Shown here one piece after another: positions 47,245 through 60,613 of a stretch of DNA of 64,000 nucleotides. Position 1 is the stretch's first letter, and every line of letters begins with the position of its first letter. The notes beneath the pieces are model-generated. The model did no database searches, was not told where the DNA came from, and was given only the letters and a program-made list of their open reading frames with translations. The DNA comes from Pseudalkalibacillus hwajinpoensis (GTDB taxonomy: Bacteria; Bacillota; Bacilli; Bacillales; Guptibacillaceae): the NCBI RefSeq assembly GCF_039851965.1, contig NZ_CP156674.1, forward strand, positions 2,976,001 through 3,040,000, written 5' to 3'. A program made the translations under genes and the position numbers.

Positions 47245-48093
47245 ATGATGAAAAAAATATTAACGATTTTGTCTGTTCTTGCACTAGCTGTTCTTGCAGC
47301 ATGTGGTTCGAACAATGGTGGAAACAGTGAAGGTGGTTCAGGTGAAGAAGGCGATTCTAAGAAAATTGTTGTAGGTGCATCTAATGTTCCTCACGCAGAA
47401 ATTCTTGAAGAAGCGAAGCCTATGCTTGAAGAAAAAGGTGTGGAGCTTGAAATCAAAACATTCCAAGATTATATTCTCCCTAATAAGACGCTTGCGAATG
47501 GTGAATTAGATGCAAACTATTTCCAAACAATTCCTTATATGGAATTACAGATGGAAGAAAACGAAAATTATGACTTCGTAAATGCTGGTGGAATTCACAT
47601 CGAACCAATTGGCGTTTATTCTCAAGACTACAGTAGCCTAGAAGATCTTCCAGATGGCGCCCAAATCATTATGAGTAACTCTGTTTCTGACCACGGTCGT
47701 ATGCTTTCGTTATTAGAAGCACAGGGATTAATCAAATTAAAAGAGGGTGTAAAACCATCTGATGCTACAGTTGAAGATATTGCAGAAAACCCTAAAAATA
47801 TCGAATTTAAAACTGATGTAGAAGCTTCCCTGCTTCCACAGATTTATCAACAGGGTGAAGGTGATGCAGTTATGATTAATACAAACTATGCGATTGATGC
47901 AGGACTAAATCCTCAAGAAGATGCAATTGCTCTTGAAGATGCAGATTCACCATATGTGAACGTGATAACGGTAAATAAAGGTGATGAAGACAACGAAGCG
48001 ATTCAAGCGCTAGTTGAAGTTCTACATTCTGAAGAAATTCAAACGTTTATTGAAGAAGAATATGATGGTGCGGTTGTGCCAGTAGACGAGTAA
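47245..48093 (+). CDS. metQ: Methionine-binding lipoprotein
   Basis: About 282 residues, NlpA/MetQ family. Signal peptide with lipobox LAAC (Cys near 20), then a Gly/Ser/Asn linker and the binding domain (VGASNVPHAEILEEAKP, LDANYFQTIPYME, GIHIEPIGVYS, VMINTNYAIDAGLNP). Membrane-anchored receptor of MetNP. ATG 47245 or 47248 both fit AGGAGAG. Confidence 0.96.
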   Translation: MMKKILTILSVLALAVLAACGSNNGGNSEGGSGEEGDSKKIVVGASNVPHAEILEEAKPMLEEKGVELEIKTFQDYILPNKTLANGELDANYFQTIPYMELQMEENENYDFVNAGGIHIEPIGVYSQDYSSLEDLPDGAQIIMSNSVSDHGRMLSLLEAQGLIKLKEGVKPSDATVEDIAENPKNIEFKTDVEASLLPQIYQQGEGDAVMINTNYAIDAGLNPQEDAIALEDADSPYVNVITVNKGDEDNEAIQALVEVLHSEEIQTFIEEEYDGAVVPVDE

Positions 48094-48097
48094 AATC

Positions 48098-48128
48098 AAA
48101 AGGTTCTCCAATTTGGAGAACCTTTTTT
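48098..48128. terminator. Terminator after metQ
   Basis: AAAAGGTTCTCCA/TGGAGAACCTTTT with a 3-base loop and T6; also serves the convergent ldh remnant. Confidence 0.9.
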
Positions 48129-48134
48129 GTATGC

Positions 48135-48910
<776 letters not shown>

Positions 48911-48975
48911 TTAATGGATAGCAAATGGAACGTTTTCTCATACTAACGATGAATAACTAGAAGGAGGAATGCGCC

Positions 48976-49347
48976 TTGAATCAGGAACAGGAATTTAATA
49001 ATTTCTCAGAAGCGGCGTTGCATGACTACAAAGAAGGTCTAGGTGTCTTTACTGAGAAAATGCCTCAAATCGCAAAGAAGTATAAGGAGTTTACAGAGGC
49101 CTGTTTTAAAGAAGGGGAATTGAGTCAGAAAGAGAAACAGATGATTGCTCTTGGGATTTCAATTTATTCTCAGGACGAATACTGCATTATTTATCATACA
49201 AAAGGGTGTTTGGATCAGGGATGTTCAGAAAAAGAAATCTTGGAGACAGTTGGCGTTACAGCAGCGTTCGGCGGTGGGGCTGCAATGAGTCAAGCAGTAA
49301 CGCTTGTACAGGAGTGTATTCACGATCTCAGTCAATTGAAACAGTAA
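48976..49347 (+). CDS. Carboxymuconolactone decarboxylase-family protein YurZ
   Basis: 123-residue helical protein of the AhpD/CMD family: [24 protein letters not shown] and [16 protein letters not shown] with Cys and His at the expected redox site, then [13 protein letters not shown]. Corresponds to B. subtilis YurZ, between metQ and suf genes. Starts at TTG 48976 following AAGGAGG. Possible thiol redox role; unproven. Confidence 0.87.
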   Translation: MNQEQEFNNFSEAALHDYKEGLGVFTEKMPQIAKKYKEFTEACFKEGELSQKEKQMIALGISIYSQDEYCIIYHTKGCLDQGCSEKEILETVGVTAAFGGGAAMSQAVTLVQECIHDLSQLKQ

Positions 49348-49576
49348 TGTACCCAGGTTTCTTCTATTATAATGGCGTCCTTTGTAAATAAGATTGGAAT
49401 AAGGTGAATATGGGAGTAATACTAAGAATAGCAGTTTTTTATATATTCAGAACTAACAGAATCCATTAATACCCTTTCACAGCAACCTAAATGGTATTTG
49501 TAGTTAATGATTCAACGTGTTAAAGTATCTCTTGTAAGTAAAAAGATACTGAAAGGATTGATTCATTATTAGTTCG
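49348..49576 (+). other. Intergenic region after yurZ
   Basis: AT-rich, no gene supported. A 7-bp inverted repeat AGTATCT/AGATACT (49524-49550) precedes the small gene at 49577 and may be an operator or stem. Confidence 0.35.
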
Positions 49577-49753
49577 ATGCGGTTAAACCACACACCTGAA
49601 ATGGAAAAGGCGATGTACCAGTCTCACGGAGTAGGCTATGCGGAGTATAGTCAGAATTTCAATAAGCGAATGGAAATTGAACGAGAGCGTGAAGCGGATC
49701 ATCGTCGGAGTCTCAAAATGGTAAGTGAATTCGACCGCCAATTATCTAAGTGA
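49577..49753 (+). CDS. Small hypothetical protein, 58 residues
   Basis: Frame MRLNHTPEMEKAMYQ, SHGVGYAEYSQNF, then a charged helix RMEIEREREADHRRSLK. Codon use looks coding, but the only SD-like sequence (AAAGG at 49552) is about 20 bases before the ATG; an ATT at 49565 would be better spaced. No family recognised. Soluble. Confidence 0.5.
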   Translation: MRLNHTPEMEKAMYQSHGVGYAEYSQNFNKRMEIEREREADHRRSLKMVSEFDRQLSK

Positions 49754-49780
49754 ATCAGCATCAAGGATAAAGTGAAACTT

Positions 49781-49953
49781 CCATTAGAGGCTTTCCCCCT
49801 CTAATGGTTAGTTGAACCAATCGGACCTTAAGGGGCAGTTCCCCCCCCACCCCAACGTCAAGAAAGACCAACGTTGCAGAGGAGGGTTGCTACTGCCCCT
49901 TAAGGGTGGTGGGGGTAACCAAACAAAAAAACCAGTCATTGACTGGTTTTTTT
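49781..49953 (+). other. Region of nested GC-rich palindromes ending in a terminator
   Basis: Three structures in series: CCATTAGAGG/CCTCTAATGG (49781-49807); a 14-bp perfect pair CCTTAAGGGGCAGT (49826-49839) with ACTGCCCCTTAAGG (49892-49905) enclosing an eight-C tract and CAACGT/ACGTTG; and a strong terminator AAAAAAACCAGTCA/TGACTGGTTTTTTT (49925-49953). The C tract (49841-49853) can instead pair with the G-rich 49904-49915. No protein frame supported. Possibly a noncoding RNA or a remnant element. Confidence 0.45.
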
Positions 49954-50160
49954 GCTTTGATTGGTCTTTCTCTATCGTTGATATAGTGATAGTCTTAATA
50001 ATGGACGAATCGAAAAAAAACAGCTTTCATTCTCATTATGAATAGCGGGTCAAACTATAGCGAACGCTAGAAAGTATGGTCCCTTCGTTCCTTGATATTT
50101 ATTTGTATTTGTTATAAAATTAGAATGAAAATAGATTGAGAATGACTTAGCACACATTCC
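49954..50160 (+). other. Intergenic region before the suf promoter
   Basis: AT-rich sequence without a supported gene or clear repeat. No Fur or other operator recognised. Confidence 0.35.
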
Positions 50161-50188
50161 TTGACATACACCTTATAGCTACTACAAT
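50161..50188 (+). promoter_or_regulatory. SigA promoter of sufCDSUB
   Basis: TTGACA (50161-50166), 16-base spacer, TACAAT (50183-50188), about 40 bases before sufC. Confidence 0.75.
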
Positions 50189-50228
50189 AAGGAAGGAATA
50201 GTATAAACGTTATTGGAGGTATTCACAA

Positions 50229-51014
50229 ATGGCAGCATCAACTCTAAAGATTGAAAATCTTCATGTTTCCATTGAGGGAAAAGAGATTATCAAAGGATTA
50301 AACCTTGAAATAAATGGTGGCGAAATCCACGCAGTAATGGGACCGAATGGTACGGGGAAATCTACCCTTGCATCAGCTATTATGGGTCATCCGAAATACG
50401 AAATCACAGAAGGCAGTGTCTTCCTTGATAATGAAGATGTGCTCGAGATGGAAGTTGATGAGCGTGCGAAAGCTGGACTCTTCCTTGCGATGCAGTACCC
50501 AAGTGAAGTAAGTGGCGTAACAAACGCTGATTTCCTTCGTTCTGCAATCAATGCTCGTCGTGAAGAAGGCGATGAAATTTCTTTAATGAAATTCATCAAA
50601 AAGCTTGACGGGAAAATGGCGGAACTTGATATGGGTGAAGAATTTGCTCAGCGTTACCTGAACGAAGGTTTCTCTGGTGGTGAGAAGAAACGTAATGAAA
50701 TTCTTCAGCTTATGATGCTTGAACCAAAAATCGCCGTTCTAGACGAAATTGACTCCGGTCTTGATATTGACGCACTTAAAGTTGTTTCTAAAGGAGTCAA
50801 CGCAATGCGTAACGAAGACTTCGGCTGTTTGATTATTACTCACTATCAGCGTCTATTGAACTACATTACACCTGATAAAGTGCACGTAATGATGCAGGGA
50901 CGTATTGTGAAATCTGGTGGAGCAGAACTGGCACAACGTCTTGAGTCAGAAGGTTATGAATGGATTAAGCAAGAACTTGGAATTAAAGACGAAACAGTTG
51001 GTCAAGAAGCGTAA
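50229..51014 (+). CDS. sufC: Fe-S cluster assembly ATPase SufC
   Basis: 261-residue ABC-type ATPase: Walker [10 protein letters not shown] (about 38-46), [29 protein letters not shown] and THYQRLL. Forms the SufBCD scaffold complex. First gene of sufCDSUB; RBS TTGGAGGTATTCACAA. Confidence 0.97.
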   Translation: MAASTLKIENLHVSIEGKEIIKGLNLEINGGEIHAVMGPNGTGKSTLASAIMGHPKYEITEGSVFLDNEDVLEMEVDERAKAGLFLAMQYPSEVSGVTNADFLRSAINARREEGDEISLMKFIKKLDGKMAELDMGEEFAQRYLNEGFSGGEKKRNEILQLMMLEPKIAVLDEIDSGLDIDALKVVSKGVNAMRNEDFGCLIITHYQRLLNYITPDKVHVMMQGRIVKSGGAELAQRLESEGYEWIKQELGIKDETVGQEA

Positions 51015-51032
51015 GCAGTAAGGAGGATGACG

Positions 51033-53999
<2,967 letters not shown>

Positions 54000-54100
54000 C
54001 CCGCTTTCAGGTGTTGTCATCACTTCTTTTTCATACTAGAATGGTGGAAAGAGAACATCAGCCAAACACTGACATGTGTAATGTCAAGGAGGGAAATATA

Positions 54101-55498
54101 ATGGCTAAAAAAATGCCTGAAGTTGGCGAATACCAATATGGTTTTAGTGATAAAGACGTATCCATTTTCCGTTCAGAGCGTGGTTTAACCCCTGAAATCG
54201 TTAAAGAAATTTCCCGAATGAAGGAAGAACCACAATGGATGCTTGACTTCCGTTTGAAATCGCTTGAGCATTTCTACAACATGCCTATGCCTCAATGGGG
54301 TGGAAATCTTGCTGATCTTGATTTTGATGAAATTACGTACTACGTAAAACCATCTGAGAGATCCGAAAGATCATGGGATGAAGTACCGGAAGAAATTAAA
54401 GCTACTTTCGATAAGCTTGGGATTCCTGAAGCAGAACAAAAATACCTTGCAGGTGTTTCTGCACAGTATGAATCTGAAGTGGTTTACCACAACATGCAAG
54501 AAGATCTAGAGAACATGGGAATTATTTTTAAAGATACTGATACAGCTCTTAAAGAAAATGAAGATCTTTTCAAGGAGTATTTTGCAAAAACAATACCTCC
54601 CACAGATAATAAGTTCTCTGCTCTTAACTCTGCTGTATGGTCGGGTGGATCGTTCATTTACGTTCCTAAAGGTGTAAAAGTGGATACGCCTCTTCAAGCG
54701 TATTTCCGCATTAACTCTGAAAACATGGGACAATTTGAACGTACACTTATTATTGCAGATGAAGGATCTTCTGTGCATTACGTTGAAGGGTGTACGGCGC
54801 CAGTTTACACTACAAACTCACTTCATAGTGCAGTTGTTGAGATCATTGTTAAGAAGGATGCGTATTGCCGCTATACAACCATTCAGAACTGGGCAAACAA
54901 CGTATTTAACCTTGTTACGAAGCGTGCCGTTGCTGAAGAAAATGCAACAATGGAATGGATCGATGGAAACATTGGTTCGAAACTGACAATGAAGTATCCA
55001 GCTGTCATTCTTAAAGGGGAAGGCGCACGTGGAATGACCCTTTCAATCGCTCTTGCGGGGAAAGGGCAGCATCAGGATGCAGGCGCTAAGATGATTCATT
55101 TAGCACCAAACACATCTTCAACGATTGTTTCGAAATCTATTTCCAAGCAAGGCGGTAAAGTAACATACCGCGGTATCGTTCACTTTGGTCGTAAAGCTGA
55201 AGGCGCTCGTTCGAACGTTGAGTGCGATACGCTCATTATGGATAACGAATCAACTTCTGATACAATTCCTTACAATGAAATTCTTAATGATAACATTTCC
55301 CTTGAACATGAAGCGAAAGTATCTAAGGTTTCTGAAGAACAGCTCTTCTATTTGATGAGCCGAGGCGTATCTGAAGAAGAAGCCACTGAAATGATCGTAA
55401 TGGGCTTTATCGAGCCATTTACGAAAGAACTTCCTATGGAATATGCGGTTGAAATGAACCGTCTTATTAAATTCGAAATGGAAGGCTCGATCGGATAA
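54101..55498 (+). CDS. sufB: Fe-S cluster assembly protein SufB
   Basis: 465-residue beta-helix protein: [64 protein letters not shown], and C-terminal [20 protein letters not shown]. Scaffold on which the cluster is built. ATG 54101 follows AAGGAGGG; upstream extension to 54011 is not supported. Last gene of the operon, length equal to B. subtilis SufB. Confidence 0.97.
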   Translation: MAKKMPEVGEYQYGFSDKDVSIFRSERGLTPEIVKEISRMKEEPQWMLDFRLKSLEHFYNMPMPQWGGNLADLDFDEITYYVKPSERSERSWDEVPEEIKATFDKLGIPEAEQKYLAGVSAQYESEVVYHNMQEDLENMGIIFKDTDTALKENEDLFKEYFAKTIPPTDNKFSALNSAVWSGGSFIYVPKGVKVDTPLQAYFRINSENMGQFERTLIIADEGSSVHYVEGCTAPVYTTNSLHSAVVEIIVKKDAYCRYTTIQNWANNVFNLVTKRAVAEENATMEWIDGNIGSKLTMKYPAVILKGEGARGMTLSIALAGKGQHQDAGAKMIHLAPNTSSTIVSKSISKQGGKVTYRGIVHFGRKAEGARSNVECDTLIMDNESTSDTIPYNEILNDNISLEHEAKVSKVSEEQLFYLMSRGVSEEEATEMIVMGFIEPFTKELPMEYAVEMNRLIKFEMEGSIG

Positions 55499-55510
55499 GC
55501 TTTCTATCCA

Positions 55511-55540
55511 AACGAACCGGGTTTACCGGTTCGTTTTTTT
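55511..55540 (+). terminator. Terminator of the suf operon
   Basis: AACGAACCGG/CCGGTTCGTT stem with a 5-base loop and T7. Confidence 0.92.
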
Positions 55541-55661
55541 AATGTGGGGGAATAGATGAATAACCCGTTTTGTTGAAGAAAACGAAAATGGAAGCTCTGC
55601 TTTTCTCTTGCTATTTACAAATCTTCACATGAAAATAGAAGGTGTGGAAAGGAAGGGTTGG

Positions 55662-56516
55662 ATGATTTACATAGGCGTGACAGGTTGGGGAGATCATGAT
55701 GTCTTATACCCACCTGGTGTGAAAAGTAATGAGAAACTTTCAATATATGGCTCGCATTTTCCGGCAGTGGAAGTGGACTCCTCTTTTTATGCGGTTCAAC
55801 CAATCAGGAATTTTCAGAAGTGGGCAGATGAAACCCCTGAAGACTTCCGCTTCGTTGTGAAGGCTTATCAGGGTATGACAGGGCATCAGCGTGGGGACGT
55901 ACCTTTTGAAACGAGAGAAGAAATGTTTCAAGCATTTAAGGAATCCCTTGTACCCATTCAACGTGCAGGTAAGCTTGCCATGGTGCTTTTTCAATTTCCT
56001 CCATGGTTTGATGTGAACAAAGAAAACGTGAATATACTAAGAGACTGTAAACAGCGAATGGGGGACATCCCATGCGCTGTTGAGTTTCGTCATCAGTCCT
56101 GGTATCATGAATCGTTCAAAGACAAAACGCTTTCGTTTCTTGAAGAGCAAGGGTTTATTCATACAATCTGTGATGAGCCACAGGCAGGTGATGGATCGAT
56201 TCCATTAGTTATGGAAACTCTTCATAATGATCACGTGCTTGTGCGCCTTCATGGACGTAATCAAAATGGCTGGACAAATCCTGGTAACCGACATAACTGG
56301 AGAGAAGTGCGCTACTTGTATGATTACAATGACGAAGAATTATTAGAGTGGAAACAGCGTATAGAAGAGCTTAAAGAAAAATGCAAAGATGTTTTCATTT
56401 TGTTCAACAATAATTCAGGTGGACATGCAGCTGAAAATGCAAAAAAAATGATTAAAATGTTGGACATTCACTACACGAATTTAAATCCAAAGCAACTCGA
56501 TCTCTTCGATGAATAA
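55662..56516 (+). CDS. DUF72 protein YunF
   Basis: 284-residue TIM-barrel-like DUF72 protein: YIGVTGWGDHDVLYPPG, AVEVDSSFYAVQP, FVVKAYQGMTGH, LFQFPPWF, VEFRHQSWY, VRLHGRN and FNNNSGGHAAENAKKM. Family members resemble nucleases/isomerase folds, with unclear activity. Same position as B. subtilis yunF. ATG 55662 is chosen with AGGAAGGG upstream. First of a run of yun genes. Confidence 0.9.
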   Translation: MIYIGVTGWGDHDVLYPPGVKSNEKLSIYGSHFPAVEVDSSFYAVQPIRNFQKWADETPEDFRFVVKAYQGMTGHQRGDVPFETREEMFQAFKESLVPIQRAGKLAMVLFQFPPWFDVNKENVNILRDCKQRMGDIPCAVEFRHQSWYHESFKDKTLSFLEEQGFIHTICDEPQAGDGSIPLVMETLHNDHVLVRLHGRNQNGWTNPGNRHNWREVRYLYDYNDEELLEWKQRIEELKEKCKDVFILFNNNSGGHAAENAKKMIKMLDIHYTNLNPKQLDLFDE

Positions 56517-56527
56517 GGAGTTTTAAC

Positions 56528-57349
56528 ATGGTACCCTGGATTCTATTATTTTTCATTGGCCTTGCAGCTGGAACAATCGGAAGCCTTGTTGGTCTTGGCG
56601 GCGGCATCATTATCGTGCCTGTTCTTCTTATTATAGATCAGTATACAAGCTGGCTGCCGGATCTATCTCCACAGATGATAGTGGGTAGCTCGATTGTTGT
56701 CCTTGTTGCGATTGGTCTCTCTTCAACCCTTGCTTATATGAAGAAGAAAAGCGTTGATTATAAAAGTGGGGCGCTTTTTTTTCTCGGAAGCGGTCCAGGT
56801 GCTATTATAGGCGCATGGTTTAATAAATTTATTCAGGTAGATTATTTTTCCATTTATTTCGGGGTATTTATGGTGCTTGTTTCCATATTATTAATGGTAA
56901 GGAATCATTTACGTCCAATGAAAATAGATGGGCAGTTCCTTCGCATATTTAATGATCCTGAAGGTAATGAAATAAGCTATCGATATTCTGCACTGGCAGC
57001 TGTCATCGTTTCATTCCTTGTGGGGATTATCTCTGGTTTATTTGGCATTGGTGGAGGTTCCTTGATGGTACCGGCTATGATTTTGCTGTTTGGTTTTCCA
57101 ACGACAATTGCTGTCGCAACCTCCATGTTTATGATTTTTCTTTCAAGTATAACCGGTACACTAGCCCATTTAGCACTTGGAAACGTTCAAGTTTTTTTGC
57201 TGCTTGGATTGATTCCTGGTGCATGGATTGGTGCTAAATGCGGATCATTTATAAATCAGAAGCTATCTGATCATACAGTAGTTGTTATTTTAAGATGGAT
57301 GCTAATTATCGTTGGTATTCGATTGATCTGGCAGGGAACGATGGGGTAA
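56528..57349 (+). CDS. TauE/SafE (TSUP) family permease YunE
   Basis: 273-residue membrane protein with about eight hydrophobic segments. Two TSUP repeats, each with a Gly-rich start: GSLVGLGGGIIIVPVLL and GLFGIGGGSLMVPAM. The family exports or imports sulfite, sulfoacetate and related anions; substrate here is unknown. Eleven bases after yunF, RBS AAGGAG. Confidence 0.9.
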   Translation: MVPWILLFFIGLAAGTIGSLVGLGGGIIIVPVLLIIDQYTSWLPDLSPQMIVGSSIVVLVAIGLSSTLAYMKKKSVDYKSGALFFLGSGPGAIIGAWFNKFIQVDYFSIYFGVFMVLVSILLMVRNHLRPMKIDGQFLRIFNDPEGNEISYRYSALAAVIVSFLVGIISGLFGIGGGSLMVPAMILLFGFPTTIAVATSMFMIFLSSITGTLAHLALGNVQVFLLLGLIPGAWIGAKCGSFINQKLSDHTVVVILRWMLIIVGIRLIWQGTMG

Positions 57350-57364
57350 GAAAGGAAGAGTGTC

Positions 57365-58753
57365 ATGACTTCTAAAACGCTACATTTTTATTATACAAAC
57401 GACCTTCATAGTCACTTTGAGAACTGGGCAAAAGTCTCGTCTTATTTGAAAGAGAAAAAGAGATGGCATGACCTTAATGGAACATCCTGCTTACTTTTGG
57501 ATCTTGGCGATCATTCTGATAAAGTTCATCCCATTACAGAAGGTACGGTTGGTAAAGGCAATGTTAAGTTGTTGAATGACCTTGAATTTGATTATGCTAC
57601 AATCGGTAACAATGAGGGCATTACATTTTCCAAACAGGAACTGGAAGCGCTCTATACAGAAGCGACATTTCAGGTCATTGTAGCTAATCTCTATCATCAG
57701 GATGGGACTAGACCTTCCTGGGCAATTCCCTACACGATCCATGAGCTAGATGGAGTAAAGGTAGGGATCATTGGAATTACAATACCATATGAGCAATTCT
57801 ATTCTCTTCTCGGATGGTCCATTCAAGCTCCTTTAACGATGCTTCAGGAGCTTGTTAATGATGTGAGTAATCAAGCAGATGTCGTAATGCTAATGTCGCA
57901 CATGGGGCTTGGAAACGATGAACAAATCGCAAGGGAAATCAACGGCATCGATGTGATTATAGGTGCTCATACTCATCATGTCCTGAAACATGGGATGATG
58001 GTCAAGGACACTCTCATCACTCAGGCTGGGAAAAATGGAAATTACGTAGGAGAGGTTACGCTTTGCTACGATTCAGAAAGTAAGGAAGTAACTGAGAAAG
58101 AGGCTTATGCCGTCTCGATTCGTCATCGTAAAGAAGACCAGGAGACAAAGGATATTATAGATCAACTGAGTACGAACGCTCAGTCACTGCTCGAGGAGGT
58201 TGTTTGCAGACTGGAGCAGCCCCTTGAAGCAGAATGGTTTAAACGCTCAGTGCTCCCTGATGAACTAGCAGCAGCTTTAAGAGAATGGTGTGATGCTGAC
58301 ATAGGAATGATCAATTCAGGGATGCTTCTTGATGGATTAGCAGAAGGCAATGTTTCGAGGGAAGATCTTCACCGCATTTGTCCTCATCCTGTGAATCCCT
58401 GTAAAGTTATTCTTAAAGGAACTGAACTTAAAGAAATCATATCACATTCGATGTCAGATGAACTTGTAAACTTGAGTTTTAAAGGACTTGGCTTTCGAGG
58501 AGAAGTGATGGGGATCATGGCCTTTGACGGGCTAGAAGTCAAAACGGTGATGATGGAGGATGGACTTCACCACGTAACGGACGTGCTTCATAATGGGAAT
58601 CACTTATCAAGTGATAAAGAATATGCTGTCGCAACAGCCGATATGTTTACGTTCGGAAAATTCTATCCACAGATGAAGCATGCCAAAAAGAAATACTATC
58701 TCCCAGAAATGCTAAGAGATCTTCTAGCCTATAGACTTGAAAATCGCTATTAA
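57365..58753 (+). CDS. 5'-nucleotidase/metallophosphoesterase YunD
   Basis: 462-residue protein without a signal peptide. Metallophosphoesterase motifs: YYTNDLHSHFEN (DxH), LDLGDHSDK (GDxxD-like), TIGNNEG (variant of GNHE), MLMSHMGLGND and GAHTHHVLK. The C-terminal half is the 5'-nucleotidase substrate domain (NSGMLLDG, ATADMFTFG). Cytoplasmic nucleotide or UDP-sugar hydrolase. Note Asn in place of the His of GNHE. RBS AAAGGAAGAG. Confidence 0.88.
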   Translation: MTSKTLHFYYTNDLHSHFENWAKVSSYLKEKKRWHDLNGTSCLLLDLGDHSDKVHPITEGTVGKGNVKLLNDLEFDYATIGNNEGITFSKQELEALYTEATFQVIVANLYHQDGTRPSWAIPYTIHELDGVKVGIIGITIPYEQFYSLLGWSIQAPLTMLQELVNDVSNQADVVMLMSHMGLGNDEQIAREINGIDVIIGAHTHHVLKHGMMVKDTLITQAGKNGNYVGEVTLCYDSESKEVTEKEAYAVSIRHRKEDQETKDIIDQLSTNAQSLLEEVVCRLEQPLEAEWFKRSVLPDELAAALREWCDADIGMINSGMLLDGLAEGNVSREDLHRICPHPVNPCKVILKGTELKEIISHSMSDELVNLSFKGLGFRGEVMGIMAFDGLEVKTVMMEDGLHHVTDVLHNGNHLSSDKEYAVATADMFTFGKFYPQMKHAKKKYYLPEMLRDLLAYRLENRY

Positions 58754-58838
58754 AATCTTTGCACATAAGACTGTCAAAAACGTTCTTTGTCTCATATAGA
58801 TATAGTGATAATCATTCAGGTCAGGAGGCGGGAATGAC

Positions 58839-59141
58839 ATGATCACTATGACACCGATCATGATTGACGGTCATCCATTTACAGCAGTAAGCATGCAGCT
58901 TCCGAAAACAAATTTTCTTGCAGTCATGAATGAGAATGGTTATATTATGTGCGGAGCACTTGATATTGCCTTACTTAATGAGAAGTTGAGTGAACGGAAA
59001 ATCATTGCGGGGAGAGCTGTAGGAGTTCGGTCGATTGAACAACTGCTAGAAGCACCGCTTGAGTCAGTTACACTTGAAGCGGAGGCAAGAGGCATCACGG
59101 TTGGTACAAAAGGAAGAGATGCCATGCTTAAGATGATGTGA
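58839..59141 (+). CDS. DUF1805 protein YunC
   Basis: 100-residue protein: LPKTNFLAVMNENGYIMCGALD, IIAGRAVGVRSIEQLLEAPL and a ITVGTKGRDAMLKM end, matching YunC/DUF1805. Function unknown. RBS AGGAGGCGGG. Terminator overlaps its end. Confidence 0.88.
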   Translation: MITMTPIMIDGHPFTAVSMQLPKTNFLAVMNENGYIMCGALDIALLNEKLSERKIIAGRAVGVRSIEQLLEAPLESVTLEAEARGITVGTKGRDAMLKMM

Positions 59142-59171
59142 AAAAGCTGTAGCGGTTGCTGCGGCTTTTTC
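59141..59171 (+). terminator. Terminator after yunC
   Basis: AAAAAGC(T)GTAGC and GCTGC(G)GCTTTTT arms around GGTT. Confidence 0.75.
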
Positions 59172-59300
59172 TAGTTTATGGTTTTATTATATGAGAGTGC
59201 GTTACCCGAATTCGGTTTGAATGCTTCTTCTTTCAATGAAATTGTCCATACTTCCCTCTTTCCGCGCATATACATGGAAATGAGAAGGGAGGGTTCATGC

Positions 59301-60080
59301 TTGTTTCGAACTCGAAGAAAATTCTTTAGAAAGGGTCCACTTCCCTTTCGATACGTTTTTATCATCTCCTTCATCCTTTTCATCTTCATGACTGTCCAGG
59401 GTCTCTGGATTGTTGAAAAGGGAATTAAACCGACGCTCATTGAGATTGCTCGCACGGAAACAAATCGTATTGCCACTCTTGCAATAAACCAGGCAATCAA
59501 TCAAAAAATTGTGGAAGAAGTAGATAATTACCAGGAGACGCTGATTACAGAAGTGAAAGATGATCAAGGGCAGGTTGTACTGGTGCAAATTAACCAGCGA
59601 GCTGTAAGTCAGGTACTTGCACAGTCGACCGACAAAGTCCAGAAATTCTTAAAGAGTGTAGAAGATGGTAAGATAGACTATTGGGCAGAGCAAAATGGAG
59701 TGGAGCTTGAAGTTGATGAGGATACCCCTGTAAACACAGGGATTATACATTATATCCCAATCGGTCAGGCGTTTAATAATACATTATTAGCCAATTTCGG
59801 ACCAAAAGTTCCCGTCCGTTTTACTGCTATTGGAGAAGTGAAATCCGATATTAAGCATAAAATTGAGCCTGTTGGCATTAACAATATTTGGGTCGATATT
59901 CGAGTTCACATTGAAGTGAATGTTAAAATAGTTATTCCCTTCGCTAGTGATTCAGATGTTGTAACGACTGATATACCTGTTATTGCGACGATTATTAAAG
60001 GTGAAGTTCCAAACTTCTATAACAATGGATCTGGAGAGGGACTTCCAAATCCATCAATAGAAATGAGTGAAATGGAATAA
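59301..60080 (+). CDS. yunB: Sporulation protein YunB
   Basis: 259-residue protein with basic N-terminus (FRTRRKFFRKGPLPFRYVF), one membrane segment at about 22-40 and an outer domain (RTETNRIATLAINQAINQKI, VLVQINQRAVSQVLA, VPVRFTAIGEVKSDIKHK). Matches B. subtilis YunB, made under SigE and needed for normal sporulation. The TTG at 59301 lies eight bases after AGGGAGG; upstream in-frame sequence to 59178 has no SD. Supports a spore-forming host. Confidence 0.9.
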   Translation: MFRTRRKFFRKGPLPFRYVFIISFILFIFMTVQGLWIVEKGIKPTLIEIARTETNRIATLAINQAINQKIVEEVDNYQETLITEVKDDQGQVVLVQINQRAVSQVLAQSTDKVQKFLKSVEDGKIDYWAEQNGVELEVDEDTPVNTGIIHYIPIGQAFNNTLLANFGPKVPVRFTAIGEVKSDIKHKIEPVGINNIWVDIRVHIEVNVKIVIPFASDSDVVTTDIPVIATIIKGEVPNFYNNGSGEGLPNPSIEMSEME

Positions 60081-60087
60081 TTCCTAA

Positions 60088-60116
60088 TTGCAGAATGGAG
60101 AGATATACGGTATACT
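60088..60116 (+). promoter_or_regulatory. Promoter of the lysine riboswitch transcript
   Basis: TTGCAG (60088-60093), 17-base spacer, TATACT (60111-60116), 35-40 bases before the riboswitch core. Confidence 0.65.
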
Positions 60117-60144
60117 TTAAAACTGAACTTAATAATGTTCCTTA

Positions 60145-60404
60145 TCTTTTACGATGAGGTAGAGGAGCAGATCCTCATTAGTACGTGTTGGGAGAATGAC
60201 ACCAATGATCAGCATCGAAAGGGAGATCTGCCGAAGCAAAAATAATTGTCACGTTGTTTTTGTTGGGGCGGTACCTGAATAAGTGCCGAACTGTCATTAT
60301 AAGAATAACTTATAATGGAGAACTACTGATCGGGGTGGACACTTAACATTGACTCGGTGAAACGAGCAATGATAGGACCAATCCTATCATTGCTCGTTTT
60401 TTTG
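60145..60404 (+). promoter_or_regulatory. Lysine riboswitch (L box) with terminator
   Basis: Core features of the L box are in order: GATGAGGTAGAGGAGC (60153), TTAGTA, GGGAGAATGA, GAAAGGGAGATCTGCCGAAG (60210-60237), TTGTTGGGGCGG, and ATGGAGAACTACTGATC. A 17-bp perfect terminator stem (60361-60377 with 60382-60398, loop CCAA) and T7 follow. Lysine should stop transcription into the NhaC-type gene. Confidence 0.9.
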
Positions 60405-60500
60405 TACTTTAATAATATTTAACTATATTAAAGGATTAAAGTATAAGAAAAACTATGGCTTCCGCTAGGACTTGGCGGTAAGCCAAGTTTTACTAATGCG
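60405..60500 (+). repeat. Hairpin element, copy B (before NhaC-type gene)
   Basis: Outer arms TACTTTAAT / ATTAAAGTA, then AAACTATGGCTTCCGC ... GGCGGTAAGCCAAGTTT. It aligns with copy A at 34752 through ATTAAAGTATAAG, AAACTA.GGCTT.CGCTA, GGCG.TAAGC.AAGTTT and CTAA; stem positions change in pairs. It sits between the riboswitch terminator and the gene. Confidence 0.6.
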
Positions 60501-60613
60501 TTGATTTGATGATTTGTCCGATTGTCCTTCCACTCGTCAGTGATCAGTCTGATGATGGGAGGTTACATATGAACCCATGTAGTGATCCAAAATCATTCAT
60601 AAGGAGGGTTTCC

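Noticed and set aside
49841..49920. Possible CRISPR or G-quadruplex signal in the GC-rich region
   Set aside because: No repeated spacer-repeat units, and the G runs are irregular; hairpins explain the sequence better.
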